The notes under the pieces were generated by a model. The model searched no databases. It worked only from the letters and a program-made list of their open reading frames with translations, and was not told the origin of the DNA. DNA of 64,000 bases from Amanita rubescens. Lineage: Eukaryota > Basidiomycota > Agaricomycetes > Agaricales > Amanitaceae. Each line of letters starts with the position of its first letter. Positions within the stretch are counted from its first letter, which is position 1. Below, in pieces: positions 34,525 through 51,226 of the stretch. The position numbers and the translations under genes were made by a program. The DNA lies in assembly GCA_015039365.1 (NCBI GenBank), contig WION01000167.1, positions 1-64,000 on the forward strand, written 5' to 3'.

Positions 34525-36516
34525 ATGAGTACTGTAGCTACCAGGCTTCAACTGAACTGCTACGTGAAAGGCGAGCCGTTTAAGCAGGCCTTCGAAGTCA
34601 AAATTGGAAATGATGAATCCGTCGCCGCCCTCAAGGGAGCTATCAAGGCGGAAAGGGCCCAGACTTTTTCTAACGTTGATGCCGCCTCAATTGTATTATG
34701 GAATATTTCTATCCCATACAATCCTACCCTCACGGATAACGTCGACAAGTTACACCTCGATGACGACGGGTTACCTCAGGTCTCTGACCAGTATATCCAA
34801 TCGTTGTCGCCGTTACGCAAGTTGTCGGACATTTTCTCGAAGCCTCCTATCGAAGAACATGTGCATATCATAATCAAGCCACCGCCGGCTCGATCGACCA
34901 TTAATGAAGCCAATCTTAGGGAGAAAGATGATATTGTTACGGCGTTAAAGACTAGTTCGTTCCTCCACATTACAACTATTTAAACTCTCTCCTAACTGCT
35001 GCACAGACTATAATGAGGCTGTCAAGAAAGCTCTGAACGCAAAGTCCCCGTCTGAGTCGGCCAAATCTAAAGAATATAAAACGTATCAACACAAGTCGCC
35101 TATCTATGATGGCCGTTATGACGCCACAAAGCCCATCGATACAACAGCACCTCCGATCCAATTGTTCCACCCTGTCTTTGGCCACTTCCTAGATGATTTG
35201 ACGAACGATTTATGCGTGCCTCCCGAAATTGCCAAGGCTACCATTGGGTATATGCGGGCTTCGTCAGCCATGTATGATAATGAAGCAATTCGCAAGGCCG
35301 CCCTTGAGCCACATCTCGGCCGCATCCTGGGTAACGGCATGGGCACGGTGATGAATCCTGATGGGACAAGGCCAGATGGCGCTTTCTCAATAACCCTAAC
35401 CAATGAGATCTGCGAATTCGCAGTGACTCTTATCAAGGAGGAGAAAAACAACATTGGGGATGGAGGCAGTGACCCTTCGACCCAAGTTGGCTTATCGATG
35501 GCTCGATTCTGGGCTCAGGATCAGGTAGATAAATGCGACTTCTATCTAATCTTGTCCGCCCTGACGCTTTTGTTTTATCAGCACTCAGGTGTGCGCAATA
35601 ACACCTGCTGTCCAACTTTCCTGCTTGCAACTGCTGGCCCTTGGTTCACTATCCTCGGTGGCATCTTTACGGACAAATGGATCGTCCAGCGCCTCACAGA
35701 TTTCATCTGGGTTGGTCTGGATGCTACGCTAAAGGAACCACACTATAATCGGGTCGCTCACATCCTGTACTCGCTGAGGCGAAATGTCGAGAAACTTCGT
35801 GATTATTATATTGGATTGAAAGTCAGCGTTAGTGATACTGAAGACCTCCATCCTCGCTTCTTCCCCTCCATTTGTACATATCGCGATGCGGAAGACAGAA
35901 TCATCGATTTCAAGTATATCAAACCTCTCGAGTTTGACTCGACGTGTGTCACTTTCCTTGCAAGGACGACGTCAAGTACCCCGAAGGACGTTGTGGTCAA
36001 ATTCGTCCATCGTTATGGGGAAGAAGCACATCGCTTACTCGCAGGAAAATCCCTGGCACCGCAGCTCTTTTATCATGGGAAGATTGGTGTTCTAGAAGGA
36101 GATCCCTCATATGGTCATCTTCGAATGGTTGTGATGGAGTACATTGACGGCGAGACGTTGGATCAAGTGAAGCAGATTCTGCCAACTTTCATGGATCAAA
36201 TCCGGCGAGCTCTGGATGTCTTGCATGATCATAACTACGTCTTTGGAGACCTCCGCGGACCAAACATCTTGATCACAAAGAATGAAGAAGTCAAGCTAAT
36301 CGACTTTGACTGGGCTGGTGTACACATGCAGTCTCAGTACCCACTTCTGATATCTCCTAACTTGAAGTGGCCAACTGGTGTGGAAGGATTGACTATTATG
36401 AAGACTGAGCATGATGATATTATGTTAGCGCAATTACACGGTATGTCGTTCTACACTGCATCATGTCCATGAGCTGATGAATTACGTGCGCAGAACTTTA
36501 CTTGGGAAAAGTATGA
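34525..36516 (+). CDS. Crinkler-family protein with kinase-like domain
   Basis: Starts MSTVATRLQLNCYVKGEPF with a CRN header ending EEHVHIIIKPPPA (residues 1-125). A short intron (about 34937-35006) leads to the main exon (DYNEAVKKALNAK, then HPVFGHFLDDLTNDL), and a second intron (36441-36493) gives the last codons ELYLGKV-stop. The C-terminal 250 residues are kinase-like: VVVKFVHRYGEEAH (candidate ATP-site lysine), MVVMEYIDGETLDQ (hinge), VFGDLRGPNILI (catalytic loop with GDLRGPN in place of HRDLKPEN) and KLIDFDWAG (DFD for DFG). About 615 aa. Intact as read. It sits between two direct ISWI pseudogene copies. Fungal CRN-kinases of this type are common in mushrooms; their substrate is unknown. 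Confidence 0.82.
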
Positions 36517-36780
36517 AGGATCGGGATAGTTGTGTGCTGGCACGAATTCCGAATGAAGTCATGCCCAGTGAGAAAAGCCCCGACGGAAATCTGCGCCAAC
36601 CGGCAGCGGCCTGTCACGCTCCGATCACATCTGCTCTCCTCCGCTTCCTTCTGCTCTCCTCCGTAAATAATGCGTGCATGTAATCCATACCCTCGTCAAT
36701 ACAACCCTTTTCCACATTGTGTCCAAATTTATTCAAGTCCGTTGCACGATCGACCAATATCCACCCCGTAACGCATAGTA

Positions 36781-37189
36781 TGGAACGCCCTCCCAGAAAA
36801 CCAGAGCGCCCAAAGCTTTGCAACTGTCGGAAATGCGTTCAAAGCTCAAACGATGGCAAGGGCAAGATGCTTCCCCCATGAACGTATAGGAATCATGCAA
36901 AGAACCGCCAAGAGGCAGAACAAGTGCGTCGTGACGCGTTTTTCGAGAAATGGGGACAAACCAAGCTCGCGCGCAAATGTGGTTCGTACTAGGATAAAGC
37001 GACCGAGAAGGGTAAAGTCTATATTCAATGTATTGTGTTGATTAATCTACAAATCCAATAGAAACGCAAACGAGCTTATAACAAAGCAGGAGGATGATCT
37101 ACGACGCTCTCCTAGTCCCGTGGACGATCCAATGTCATTTGAACGCGCTTCTACTCCCCCAGATGACCACATGCCTTTTGAACGGGATA

Positions 37190-37216
<27 letters not shown>
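36781..37216 (+). pseudogene. Unrecognised gene fragment with CxC motif
   Basis: MERPPRKPERPKLCNCRKCV followed within about 50 codons by AKNRQEAEQVRRDAFFEKW and RSPSPVDDPMSFERASTPPD, ending in CRTP-stop. The pieces need at least two introns or frame changes to join. A cysteine pair followed by a Ser/Pro acidic stretch is seen at the starts of some mushroom transposon proteins, but this is a weak resemblance and I do not name it. Confidence 0.3.
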
Positions 37217-41500
<4,284 letters not shown>

Positions 41501-42779
41501 TGGCAGTGAAACGAGACACAGTGCTTACACTCATTGTGGAAGTTGCGCGTGACCGTGACCATGACTACACGCGCCGAGGCGTCGTCGCGATTACATACAA
41601 CAATATGTTCGTTTTCATTAGTTTTTACAACTTCAGGCTCACTAGCTTACTAGATGAGGGCTTCCGAGCACAGAATTATGCAGGTTTAGCACAACTACAG
41701 TGAACGTTTGCCCGATCCGCCCGACAAGGCTCAGGGCCATCGCGAAACAATTACTCGTGTAACGATTGGTAAGGGTTGTTCACACATAACTTCTCTTCAG
41801 ACTCGACTACCTTCTTTCTTACCCCCCATCTTGGAACAAGCCATTGGCAATGTCGCGGATACGCTGGGCGCGCTCCTCGTAGGGAGTTTCGCAGTCGCGG
41901 TCACTGGCAGCCAAACGAATCAAATCAACACTTTTGTGGAATGATAGTGATACTCTAAATCATGATACAGGATACTCGGAGTGTCGATGAGAGATTAGAT
42001 AGTGCGCAGGTGTTCCTGAGTCGGAGATTGAAAAGAACTGAGGACCCCAGACGCCTCAGAACTAAAGGGCGCCGACGTGACTGCGCCGACATGACCAAAT
42101 TCAATTTTCCGTTCGCTAAGCGCTTCATCATTCATCCTTGAAATTTTGTACATGAAACAGTGCCTTACAATTCCTTATATACTCTGAAGAGACTCTCCAG
42201 TTGTCAATCCCATTCTCACTGCCAGTCATAGGAAGCTATGAACAGAGTGTCGAAAATATCATTATTCAACCCGTTCTACGGCCACCTGTTGTTCATATTT
42301 GCTGTCCAATGCCAGCCCTGAGGCCTGAGGAGGTGATCTTATTTGGATAGGGACGGCATTGTACATGGCGATGCTGTGATGGCGATCCCACTCACTAGTA
42401 CGAGATTGGTTAGATCTGCCAGACAGTGGCAAACTGCCGTAAATGGTTGCGAACCAAGCTTTTGTTAATGTTATTACCGTTTCGGACCGAGATTGCGCTA
42501 GTGTCATAACCCCAGCCACCAGGACGGTTGCAAAGAGATAAATGCCAGATGGTCCAGAGGATCCCTCCTATCTGGAGAGGCTATCGCTCGGCTATCATAT
42601 CAGAAGTACGTCGTTCAGCGTTATTAATTGGCTTTCTCTGAAGCAGAGCAAAAGTTGGTGTATTGTCATTAATTTTATATGACTATTGTGAGTCGATGCT
42701 AGTTACGTCAATGGGGATGTGTCCAGCTGAAACTTGATGATAATAGTCTTGACGTTGGACGACGAGGTAAGAATTAGCA
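41501..42779. other. No gene recognised
   Basis: Frames at 41126-41944 (plus) overlap or neighbour the ISWI N-terminus and look like shadows; the minus-strand frame at 42262-42519 has no match. Confidence 0.3.
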
Positions 42780-44245
42780 TTGTTCGCTGCAATACCGGCT
42801 CAACGTTCATTAGATCGAGTTGTTTTGGGTAAGCCGGTGGACTCTATCCATGACACAATCACAACCAAGTGGCAATTCTATCAGAAGAGACCACGGACAA
42901 TTGTCACATACCTTTTCCTTTGGGTATGGACCTTGCAAACATCATCCACCGCGCATAGTACATCTAATGTCACGTTGTTTGTAGACTCGATATTCCGGAA
43001 TAGCCTTCTTAATGTATGTCATACGTTTTCCTATCTCTTTGTTGCTCCTGTTAATCAGATGCAGCATCACGCTCCTTCGTACGTCAGGATCTTACTGCGG
43101 TTAACTTGGATTGTCTAAAACCAATATCAGTTATCAAAAACACATCAGATCACAATGTTGTAAGGATTACATTCATTCATTCTCACTTTTGAAGGTTGAT
43201 AAGACTCTACTATCTAGGCGTTCGTGTTTTTACATGGCATACAACTTGATTTCTAACATTTCAACGTTTTGCGTCTTTATTTTAGTTGTGGGTATCAAAC
43301 TTTTTAAATTTTACTTATTAACTGTGCGCAGGCACAGCTTGGTATACGGTGACAGCGTCGCTCGGGACCTTGAATATATGGGTAGTAGAATGTGAGCGAT
43401 CGTATAAACCTTTATTTTGACCTTACTAAAACCTTGCAACAAGTTACATTAGTTTTGCGACTCTATGCTCTTTATAACTGCTCGCATCGTTTTACACGAG
43501 CAGCTAAATATGCATTGGGACTACAACTTTTGATGATGTCTGGATACGGTGTCTATGCACTGTGGACCTCCTTGGGCTTTTGTATGTTCCATATCCTATA
43601 TTCATGGAAAGGTATATAACAGGCTTAGTGGAAACGAAAGTTATGTTGGACGGATTCATATATTGTGAAATATTGAATCGTCGCACGATCGATAGGGCAT
43701 GGATATTTTGGATCCTCCTTGGGTTGTGAGTGGTTACTGTCTTGGACCTTAATCCAGAGTACTCAATCTTTCCAGCTTCGACGCGGTCGTTCTCACCTTG
43801 ACTATCCAAAAAGCACTTCATCATCATCATATGGATGTGGTGAGTATTCGCCTGACAAACTTGACATCCACTCTATTATGGGACTCAATCGCCTATTCAG
43901 TCCTGTAAGTTGATTGTGAAATTGCAAGGGCTTCAGATGACAGAATTTTAGAATCGAACTTGTCTATATCCTGAACATTATCGTGGATGCCATCGACGCG
44001 AGTTTTCTTTGATAGATCTTAAGCTTGGTCTGACTTTTTCGCAGGGGAGAAACCATGATGTTCTGGCAGGACTTGGTTTTACATTACCAATTATCATGGG
44101 AGGACGATTAATGATAAATGTTCGTAGGACCTTCCGTGATGACCCATACCGCCAGGCTCCATCTTCGCCATCTGATATATCACTGCACATAATTGAAATT
44201 GAAGAAGAATTACGACCTCCACTGTCAGTGCTTAAATACATTTGA
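42780..44245 (+). CDS. Putative multi-pass membrane protein (DUF6533-like)
   Basis: Hydrophobic segments occur in several exons. TLVLRLYALYNCSHR (near 43450) has the LRLYALYN signature of a mushroom membrane family with an N-terminal DUF6533. A later exon bounded by TTCCAG and GTGAGT encodes FDAVVLTLTIQKALHHHHMD, and the last exon has VLAGLGFTLPIIMGGRLMIN and ends HIIEIEEELRPPLSVLKYI-stop. The exon-intron joins at 43773-43841 are clean, but I could not chain all exons in frame between 43100 and 43770, so the gene may be decaying. Function of the family is unknown. Confidence 0.45.
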
Positions 44246-44409
44246 TTCAAACCATTATAAACATCAATTTGGGATTCAAGCGACGATGAGTGATGGCATC
44301 TTAGTCAACAAGAATATCTATCCGTCGCGTCAGATCTGTCCCTCTCCTCTCTTCTCTATTTATTGCATTTCAACTGCAAGAATGCATTTCTTTGCTCATC
44401 AGATTCATT

Positions 44410-44597
44410 GTTAACGACGATTATACTGGCCGCGGTTCAAGGTTCGAACCTTGCGAACCCGGTTCGGACCTGGACCGGACCTCATGTTCAGGTCCAGGTC
44501 CAGGAATGCCAGCGAACCGAACCTCTTTCGAGGTTCAGGTTCGGCACATTTGGCGAACCCGAACCTAAGGTCCGAACCCGAACTTCCTACCACCAGA
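44410..44597. repeat. GGTTCGGACC-type low-complexity repeat, copy 1
   Basis: Runs of GGTTCGGACC / GGTCCAGGTC with much self-complementarity. It begins after TATACTGGCCGCGG. A related copy lies inverted at 47815-47975. Confidence 0.7.
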
Positions 44598-44944
44598 GTT
44601 GAGGATCACCACTCGATCTTACTCTGCAACATTTGCTTCCCCGACATATGTAATGGATCGGACCACGCATGAGTCATGTGTGAGAAATTGAAGAAATTCG
44701 GAATGATTTCGTCTAGTCGGTATGTCTCTTTACTTAAATGTTTTCTCGTTGTGTTCACTTTGCTAATTTGATCATTTGGATGGAAGGCGAAGAACATTAG
44801 TAATACTGATCGACCAGTCGACCATCGATCATCACGGATAGGAAGTGCGGAGGGACATAACGTGCTTTTGGGAGAAGGGAATACCGGTGAGTGTATCATT
44901 TCTCTTCCTCATAGAGTCGACTCACCTGTCACGCCTGTCTTCAG

Positions 44945-46590
44945 ATGCTGGGTGATATTTTCATGAGGCACTGTTTCCTCGGCGCGCTTTCGACGAAGGA
45001 CAGGGTAGTGGACAGCCCGAATGCTGCTATCCATGGAAGAGGGAGCCGAGGGAGCGCGACGAGGGCTGCAGGTGAGACAAGTCACAAGTCCATGGTGTGT
45101 TTTTCCTCATTGCTCCAAGCCTCTAGTTTTCTCAGCCGACTTCTTTCAACACAGCTTCGGTTATCCGTTTCTGGGACTCAGGAGCCCATCAGCAAAACGG
45201 GAGTTTCCGCTTCGATCACTCCACGCTCCGACAAACAACGCTTCATCCTCTCCAGCTCTGCCGACGTCATCTTTTGTAGCTCCCCGCTCAGGCCACAACA
45301 ACTCTGACCACTCCAGCTCTGGTGGTGATCACTCGCGACTTTGAGTGTGGCGGTGAGTGCCCACTTTCACCATTCCCCAACTCCCAGCCTAACGCTCACT
45401 CAGGAATCAGGATCAGCACCCTGCACCCTGCCAACACAATCCGGGCCCATCCCCATCCCCTCCGTCCCACTCACTGTTGACCGCAATCTGACACCAAGCC
45501 GTTCTACTGCTTGCTGCCAGTTTCGCATCGGCAGCGTGTTTCTTCGCTACCAATCCGGTTTCTGCTCGCTCGGCACCCATCACCTACTAGTACTTGTCTG
45601 CTTAGGGCTTAGGGTACCGGATTGGGTTGATGTGGTGTTTGGGGCCGCTTTTGCTGCAGAACGCATAGTGAGGATGGGTACCAGGGTAAGACTACATATA
45701 TGCGGGTTTTAGAATGGATGTCCAATGAATGTCACGGTCAAGATGTTCATTATTCGTCTACCTCTACGTCTACTGCTGTGCCTAGAATATAATTTTGTGC
45801 GCTTGGTAATCGATAGGTTCCGAGTGTCCTAGGCAGCAAATACGGTCTCGTTGGAGGCCGCGCGAGGTGGTTGGACTCGTTGAAGATGATGAATACCGGT
45901 GGAAGCACCGGGCGCGGTTGGAAGCAAGATGTCGTTCGCATATACACCCATCCCCTGTGATAGAATCCGTCCCTTCGTCTTGTAAGTGTTTGTGCTTGGT
46001 ATGCACATCCAAATCGCCCACTAACAACTGCGCATATAGTTAGACTTGAACGCGGATATCCACCTCCTCAACGGAACCACTGCCAAAGAGGCTCAAACCA
46101 CTTGTACGTCTAATCATGCTGGGCGAGATACTCAAGTACCCTAACTAACTCCCTCTCCACTTCATGACCGCTTGTATAAACACAGCAGGTACGTGTATAT
46201 CCGCTCCACAATCAATTTTAATAACTGTGCATATAGTTAGAATTAACACCACGGTCACCACCGCGATGTGGTTTGTCGTCGCGAATCACCAACCACTCAC
46301 AATCTCGATTGTCAAGATAAGGTAATTTCGCCCCAGGCCCATGCCATCCCATTTACAAGGTATGGGCCCACGCGCTTGATCACGCCTGCTTCACATTGCG
46401 CGCCCGGACCGTTCCACTCGCTCTCGAATGTGGATGAAAGCTCCGTCTACTGGCAACTGGTTATCACGCAGTTATCGCATCTCAGCCAAAACACTGACCG
46501 ACCGCTCTGGTAGCAGCTCTACGACCATTATTGAGGGTGAAGACGAGGAGTATGATCCGGATGGCGATTTTGTTACGGAGCTCGAATAAG
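44945..46590 (+). other. Possible decayed gene(s), unrecognised
   Basis: Several short plus-strand frames. The most gene-like end is at 46500-46589, where a frame reads TLTDRSGSSSTTIIEGEDEE then YDPDGDFVTELE-stop, an acidic C-terminus. I cannot join it with confidence to upstream frames (44945-45712, 46268-46513) and recognise no family. Confidence 0.25.
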
Positions 46591-46899
46591 ACGGCGCTAA
46601 GCTTTTTTACTATTTTGCGAGCATTTTCTAACATTCCTATCTAGTTATTTGCAATCGCTCGCTTTCAAGATCAAGTTAGATCAATTGCTATCGGTTGCTC
46701 TCAAACCATCGCTCTCGTTTTCGCCACCATTGCTTTCCTTGCAAGCTCGTATGTGTCATTCCCGATTTCGTCAACCCTTTTACATGTACTGCCCCACCCA
46801 TTCTAATCCCTTTCACCCGCTCTGACCCATTACATTACTACCATCCCATTGTCATTACAACCAATAATAAAAACGCTTTTTTGTGCCACATTTGATTTT

Positions 46900-47080
46900 G
46901 TGTGAAGCTTAAGAAAGCTTGAAAAACCACTCTCAGAGCGCTCGAATAGCTTTCAGAGCCACTAATTCGGCTCTGGGAGAGATGTACCTTGCCTAAAAAA
47001 GCGGATGGCCGCTTTTACGGCTTTGGCGGCTTTGACCACTCTGAAAAGCGGCCAGAGCGGCGAAAGCGGAAGTTGCCGTT
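46900..47080. repeat. Degenerate AGCGG/CTCTGA-rich short repeats
   Basis: Irregular repeats such as TCAGAGC, GCGGCCAGAGCGGCGAAAGC and AAAGCGGATGGCCGC; no coding potential. Confidence 0.45.
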
Positions 47081-47814
47081 TTGCTGATGAGCCAGTCCTG
47101 CTCAGTTTTCCAATTCAATCAATACCGAAACGAGCGAGCGAGGGTTAGTGGAGGGTAGAGTGTCGGCGACAGTGCGGGTAAGTGGGCCACTGCGGTTGAT
47201 ATGGATAACGTACTAATGTACGGGTTCTTATGGTTGCAGGAAATGGCGGAACATCATATGAGACCCAGTATGAACGACCAGAGGACTGCACGGCCACTAG
47301 AGTCTGCAACCTTCGGCTGCACCACCGCGGATACACAGAGCGTCCTACCAGTCGAGTTTTTCCGACGAGAAGGAGTGTTAGCCTCTCTAATTACTACTTC
47401 GAGCTCGAATTTGAGGAGGTAGCCATCCATACGTCTCTCATCCACCTCGGGGGCCATGGTCTTCACTTCACAAATGGACGAGTATTTGGGAAGCATTCTT
47501 AAGCGTGCCTCAGTCTCCCCACAATCTGGCACCTCAGTCATTTTGAGTCAATCAGTCTCTCCCCAGCTCCCTTTTCTTCAGCATTCCGTGAGTCTCTTTC
47601 CTCGTGCAACTTTTGTCTTGCTGCAACTCACTTTTGGTCAGCATCTCGCAATTTTCGCCATTCGTTTTCTTCAAGTATCAGTTGCTACGCCTTTGCTGGT
47701 ATTCTCTCGTTGCCATAATACTTGTTACAATCAAAACTGGAGTAATTTTAGTGAAGCGAGGCCTTCCATGAACCTTTCAAAGCTACAAGCACCCAGCTCG
47801 CCACTCATTTGGGG

Positions 47815-47975
47815 TCCAGGCATGGTCCGAACCCGAACCGGACCTGAACCCCGTGTGCAGGTTCAGGTTCGCCCCCACCCCGAACCGAACCTCCATGTCC
47901 GGGGCAGGTCCGGCCTCAAGGGTCCCGAACCTGGACCGGACCGGACCGCGGCCAGTATAACGACGAAGCGTTAAC
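47815..47975. repeat. GGTTCGGACC-type low-complexity repeat, copy 2 (inverted)
   Basis: Shares with 44410-44597 the end sequence CCGCGGCCAGTATAACGACG (inverse of CGACGATTATACTGGCCGCGG in copy 1) and the same GGTCCGAACC composition. Confidence 0.65.
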
Positions 47976-49122
47976 GAGCGCACGCCTGGATGCTTGGAGC
48001 TGCTCTCATTATCGAAAGGTGCAAGCAGGGGGGGTATAGGTGCTAGCGTAACAGCTGGAGCAGACGAGAAGGTGGTGCCACGTTAGGTGGGTCGTCTCAT
48101 CGTATTGAGTAGGCAAGTTGGGGCGGCGGTAGTCACCCCTATACATGAATGAAGATCGATTCATTGTATTCCTTGAGAATTGCTCAGATTTAGGTATCGT
48201 CAGAGCCACCGCAGGGCCAAAAGGGTGACGAAATTGTCCCATCCACTTTGTGTTTCAAGATTTTGGGGAAATGAATATTGACGTCACTTCCATCACGACC
48301 GACATAAATAGAGCACTTGTCATGATCTCGGATATAGATCTCCTTGATTTAGGCGATTGCATTTGCCAACTAGCAATCCTTGGATCCACAAGCGTCCACA
48401 TGACTGTGACACTTGGGCCGCTACACGGCAAATGGCCGTGGGCCTGCTGGGGAGCAAAGTGCTTCTACAAACCGTATGGGCATCTCAGGCTGGCCGTCAC
48501 ACGTAGTCACAATGCAGGGCCTTGCTCGCCAGCGAAAAAGGTACGAAGAGGGATGGCAGGGGCATCGTATCTTAGTTTGTGGCTCATTTTAGTGCTTATC
48601 GTATGATTTTTACCATTGTCCAATCCAATTTAAGTTATCTTGAAACGCACGCGGTCCAGATCGTGACCCATGGACCCGTTTTTTCCTACCTTTCTCCCAG
48701 GCTGTCCTCGGGACACAACTCAACTATTTGCGCTTGTGGCGGCGTAGCGTTTGTTGAGTAATAGTACCGATAACCCCACAGTGGCAGATTCAAGCAAAGT
48801 ATGTTTGACATATTCTAACTGTACAACATTGGACATTTGAAGTTGCGACGTAGAGAGGGGATCGCAAGAGAGGCATCCGCACGCAACTGGAACTGTCGTG
48901 GATCAATCGATCGGTGCCAAACAATCGTCCCTTTTATTACATAAGTAGTCAACCTGTTATTACGTTTCTTATGTAAGGAGTCCAGCCTTAGCAGAACATC
49001 AATATAGTAGTATTTACGTACAAGGTACGACACGGCGATATTTTGGATAACCTTCTTTCCTGTGTCACTCTAAGCTCTCATCCTGTCGCTTGCTGCTCGT
49101 TAGCCCTGGTCGACTGCGAAAG
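47976..49122. other. No gene recognised
   Basis: Frames such as 48250-48606 lack recognisable features. The stretch probably includes the promoter of the gene starting at 49123. Confidence 0.3.
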
Positions 49123-50746
49123 ATGGCGCTCTCCACAAGCTATTTGACCTCACCCATGGACGAATGTATAAGCTATGGCTCCGTGGCAATCCCTTATGGT
49201 CACCAGAGGCACAGTGTACCTGATGCGCGCAGGTTGCAGGAATTCCCGCCGGTTCATGGTTCGCTATCTCCCAGCAGCGCAAGGCCCCCGCAAGGCTTTG
49301 AACATTCAGACAGACGATTATCGCCGGGTACCATCGTTAATGGTCAATCTCACTGTTACCATACCGATGATGGGCATAATCCTGTTACCGGCATCTTGTA
49401 CAACCAGTCTGTTGATGCCCACCAGCAGGTGGAAAGCTATCCAATTAAGATGGTAACATCGGCATTATCTCCTCCTTGAGCTGCGAAAGCTGATTCAACA
49501 TTGCGACAGTCCGAATACACCGTCGACATGCAAGGAAGCTTTGCCGAGCAGTCTATCAATAATACTCGCACGCACGACCTGGAGGAACAGAACATGGATC
49601 CCAACTTTGCGGTACCCCAATATCCTCCTCCGGAATACACAGAGCATGTCACGGGCTGGAGTGAACCTTATTACCACGCCGAAAGTTACTGCAAACAACT
49701 GGCTGCGTCTCATTATCTGATGTACCCCCACCTGACCCAAACTATTCGTGATGACCGGTATTCGACACCAAACAGCCTTTACGAAGTCCATGGATACTCC
49801 AAGGATCATGCAGTGAGTAGTCTTATTGTCTTCTGGACTTCCCACTAAGCCCGATCGCTCGCCTCAACCATAAAGTTATCCCAACCCAATCATGCACACG
49901 TGCCATCTGGGATGGATATCGATATCTCCACGAGCAACGGTCTTGGCCAACACGTTGGAACGCCTATCTCATTTAGAGTAACGTTAGATCACGATCGCAT
50001 GATCCAAGACCAGGACCAAGAAGGATGTGTTGCTATGGCCCGGCTGACGCTTCATACGGAACGTCCACCAATGTCATCCTATTCTGAGCTGTCCGCTCAA
50101 ACGTCGTACTACAAGACTCTCAACTCCGTACGGCAATCAACGACGTCAGGATCGTCGGCCCCGTCTATATCTATACCCACTTCAATGAATACTAAGGATA
50201 CTAAGTCACTCAATTCGACCCCGGCGCCCGATCAGCAAGCGAACAAGTCTTGTAAGGACGACTCTGCGGTGCTGTTATGCACACCGTCCAAGGCATCTAT
50301 CCCCTTCGAAGCATGGACGCCTCCACAAGTCAAGACTGTGGATCGATCACCACAATTATCGCGACGGAAACACTTCTCCTCTCGGAGCTCCTCGACCCGT
50401 TCGTCTTCGACCGAATCTCGTCGGTCACGCACGCTGTCGCCGAGTAGCCGGAACAAAGGGGTGTTAAAGACGATCATGATGAAGAGGGGTGGATCGGAGC
50501 AAAAGAAGCAGAATTTGGCATGCTTATTTTGCCGGGAACGTAAGATCGCGTGTGGGCGCCCACCGGATGGGAGCGATGTCCCTTCTTGCAAGTGAGTTCT
50601 TCCCCTGGTTTACGAAATAGTCGATGCTGATGGTGGACACTCCATTTTCTTACCCTAGCCAATGTTTACGACGGTCACTGGAATGCAAGTATCCCACAGA
50701 ATCGCGGCGTGGACAGCATAAACGTAACGCAAAGAAAGAAAGGTAA
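49123..50746 (+). CDS. Zn2Cys6 binuclear-cluster transcription factor
   Basis: Four exons join in frame: 49123-49452, 49510-49812, 49877-50591 and 50659-50746. Intron 1 (GTAACA...GACAG) removes an in-frame stop, which supports the splicing. The product of about 478 aa is a long Ser/Thr/Gln-rich disordered protein with the DNA-binding cluster at its C-terminus: CLFCRERKIACGRPPDG, then SCNQCLRRSLECKYP, i.e. C-x2-C-x6-C-x11-C-x2-C-x6-C, followed by basic residues RRGQHKRNAKKER. Zn2Cys6 proteins are fungal transcription regulators that bind CGG half-sites. The C-terminal position of the cluster is seen in basidiomycete members. Its target is unknown. The terminus of an element related to the 18.2-kb one starts 94 bp after its stop. 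Confidence 0.88.
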
Positions 50747-50839
50747 TGACCTTGGGCATGATGCGAGTTTTGTGACGTTGTACTGGCTGGGTTGTTTGAC
50801 GCAGCTCAGAGGACTGCTGCTGACATTGGAGTTGTTATT

Positions 50840-51020
50840 TATGACTTACCATATGTGATATCGGACAAAGACCAGTATGTATGTCCAATACATGCAGTGT
50901 TCATTGCTGTTCATCGTGAACCAACGTGTGCAGCCGTTAACAGCAGTTAACAGACGTGAACAGCTGTGAACAAAGGTGAACAACGCTGATCACAACGTGT
51001 TCATCGTGGTACCCTTACTT
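50840..51020 (+). mobile_element. Left end of an element related to the 18.2-kb element
   Basis: Begins TATGACTTACCATATGTG and continues ATATCGGACAAAGACC, matching both ends of the 18.2-kb element (TATGACTTAC of the left; TATCGGACAAA of the right). It is followed by a subterminal cluster of CGTGAACC, CGTGAACAG, GGTGAACAACG motifs (50910-51010). The candidate target copy GTTATT precedes it. No matching right end was found before 64000, so the element is truncated, rearranged or ends outside. Confidence 0.65.
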
Positions 51021-51226
51021 TGCCCCGTGATCGTTTAGATTGGGGAGCTGGGCTGTGCCACGTGGGCAATAAGATATCGCACTGTCACGCATGTGACGAA
51101 CTGCCAGCACAGCAGTCATGAAGAAGGGTACTATTTCTTCCAAAAAGTACCGTAACTATGGTCAAGGCGGGGTAAAATATGGCCAGGTGCAGACTCCTAC
51201 CCAGTCTCGCCGGTGCTAGCTTGACG

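Noticed and set aside
44411..44593. Minus-strand frame rich in Gly-Pro-Arg-Phe
   Set aside because: It is a translation of the GGTTCGGACC repeat and not a protein gene.
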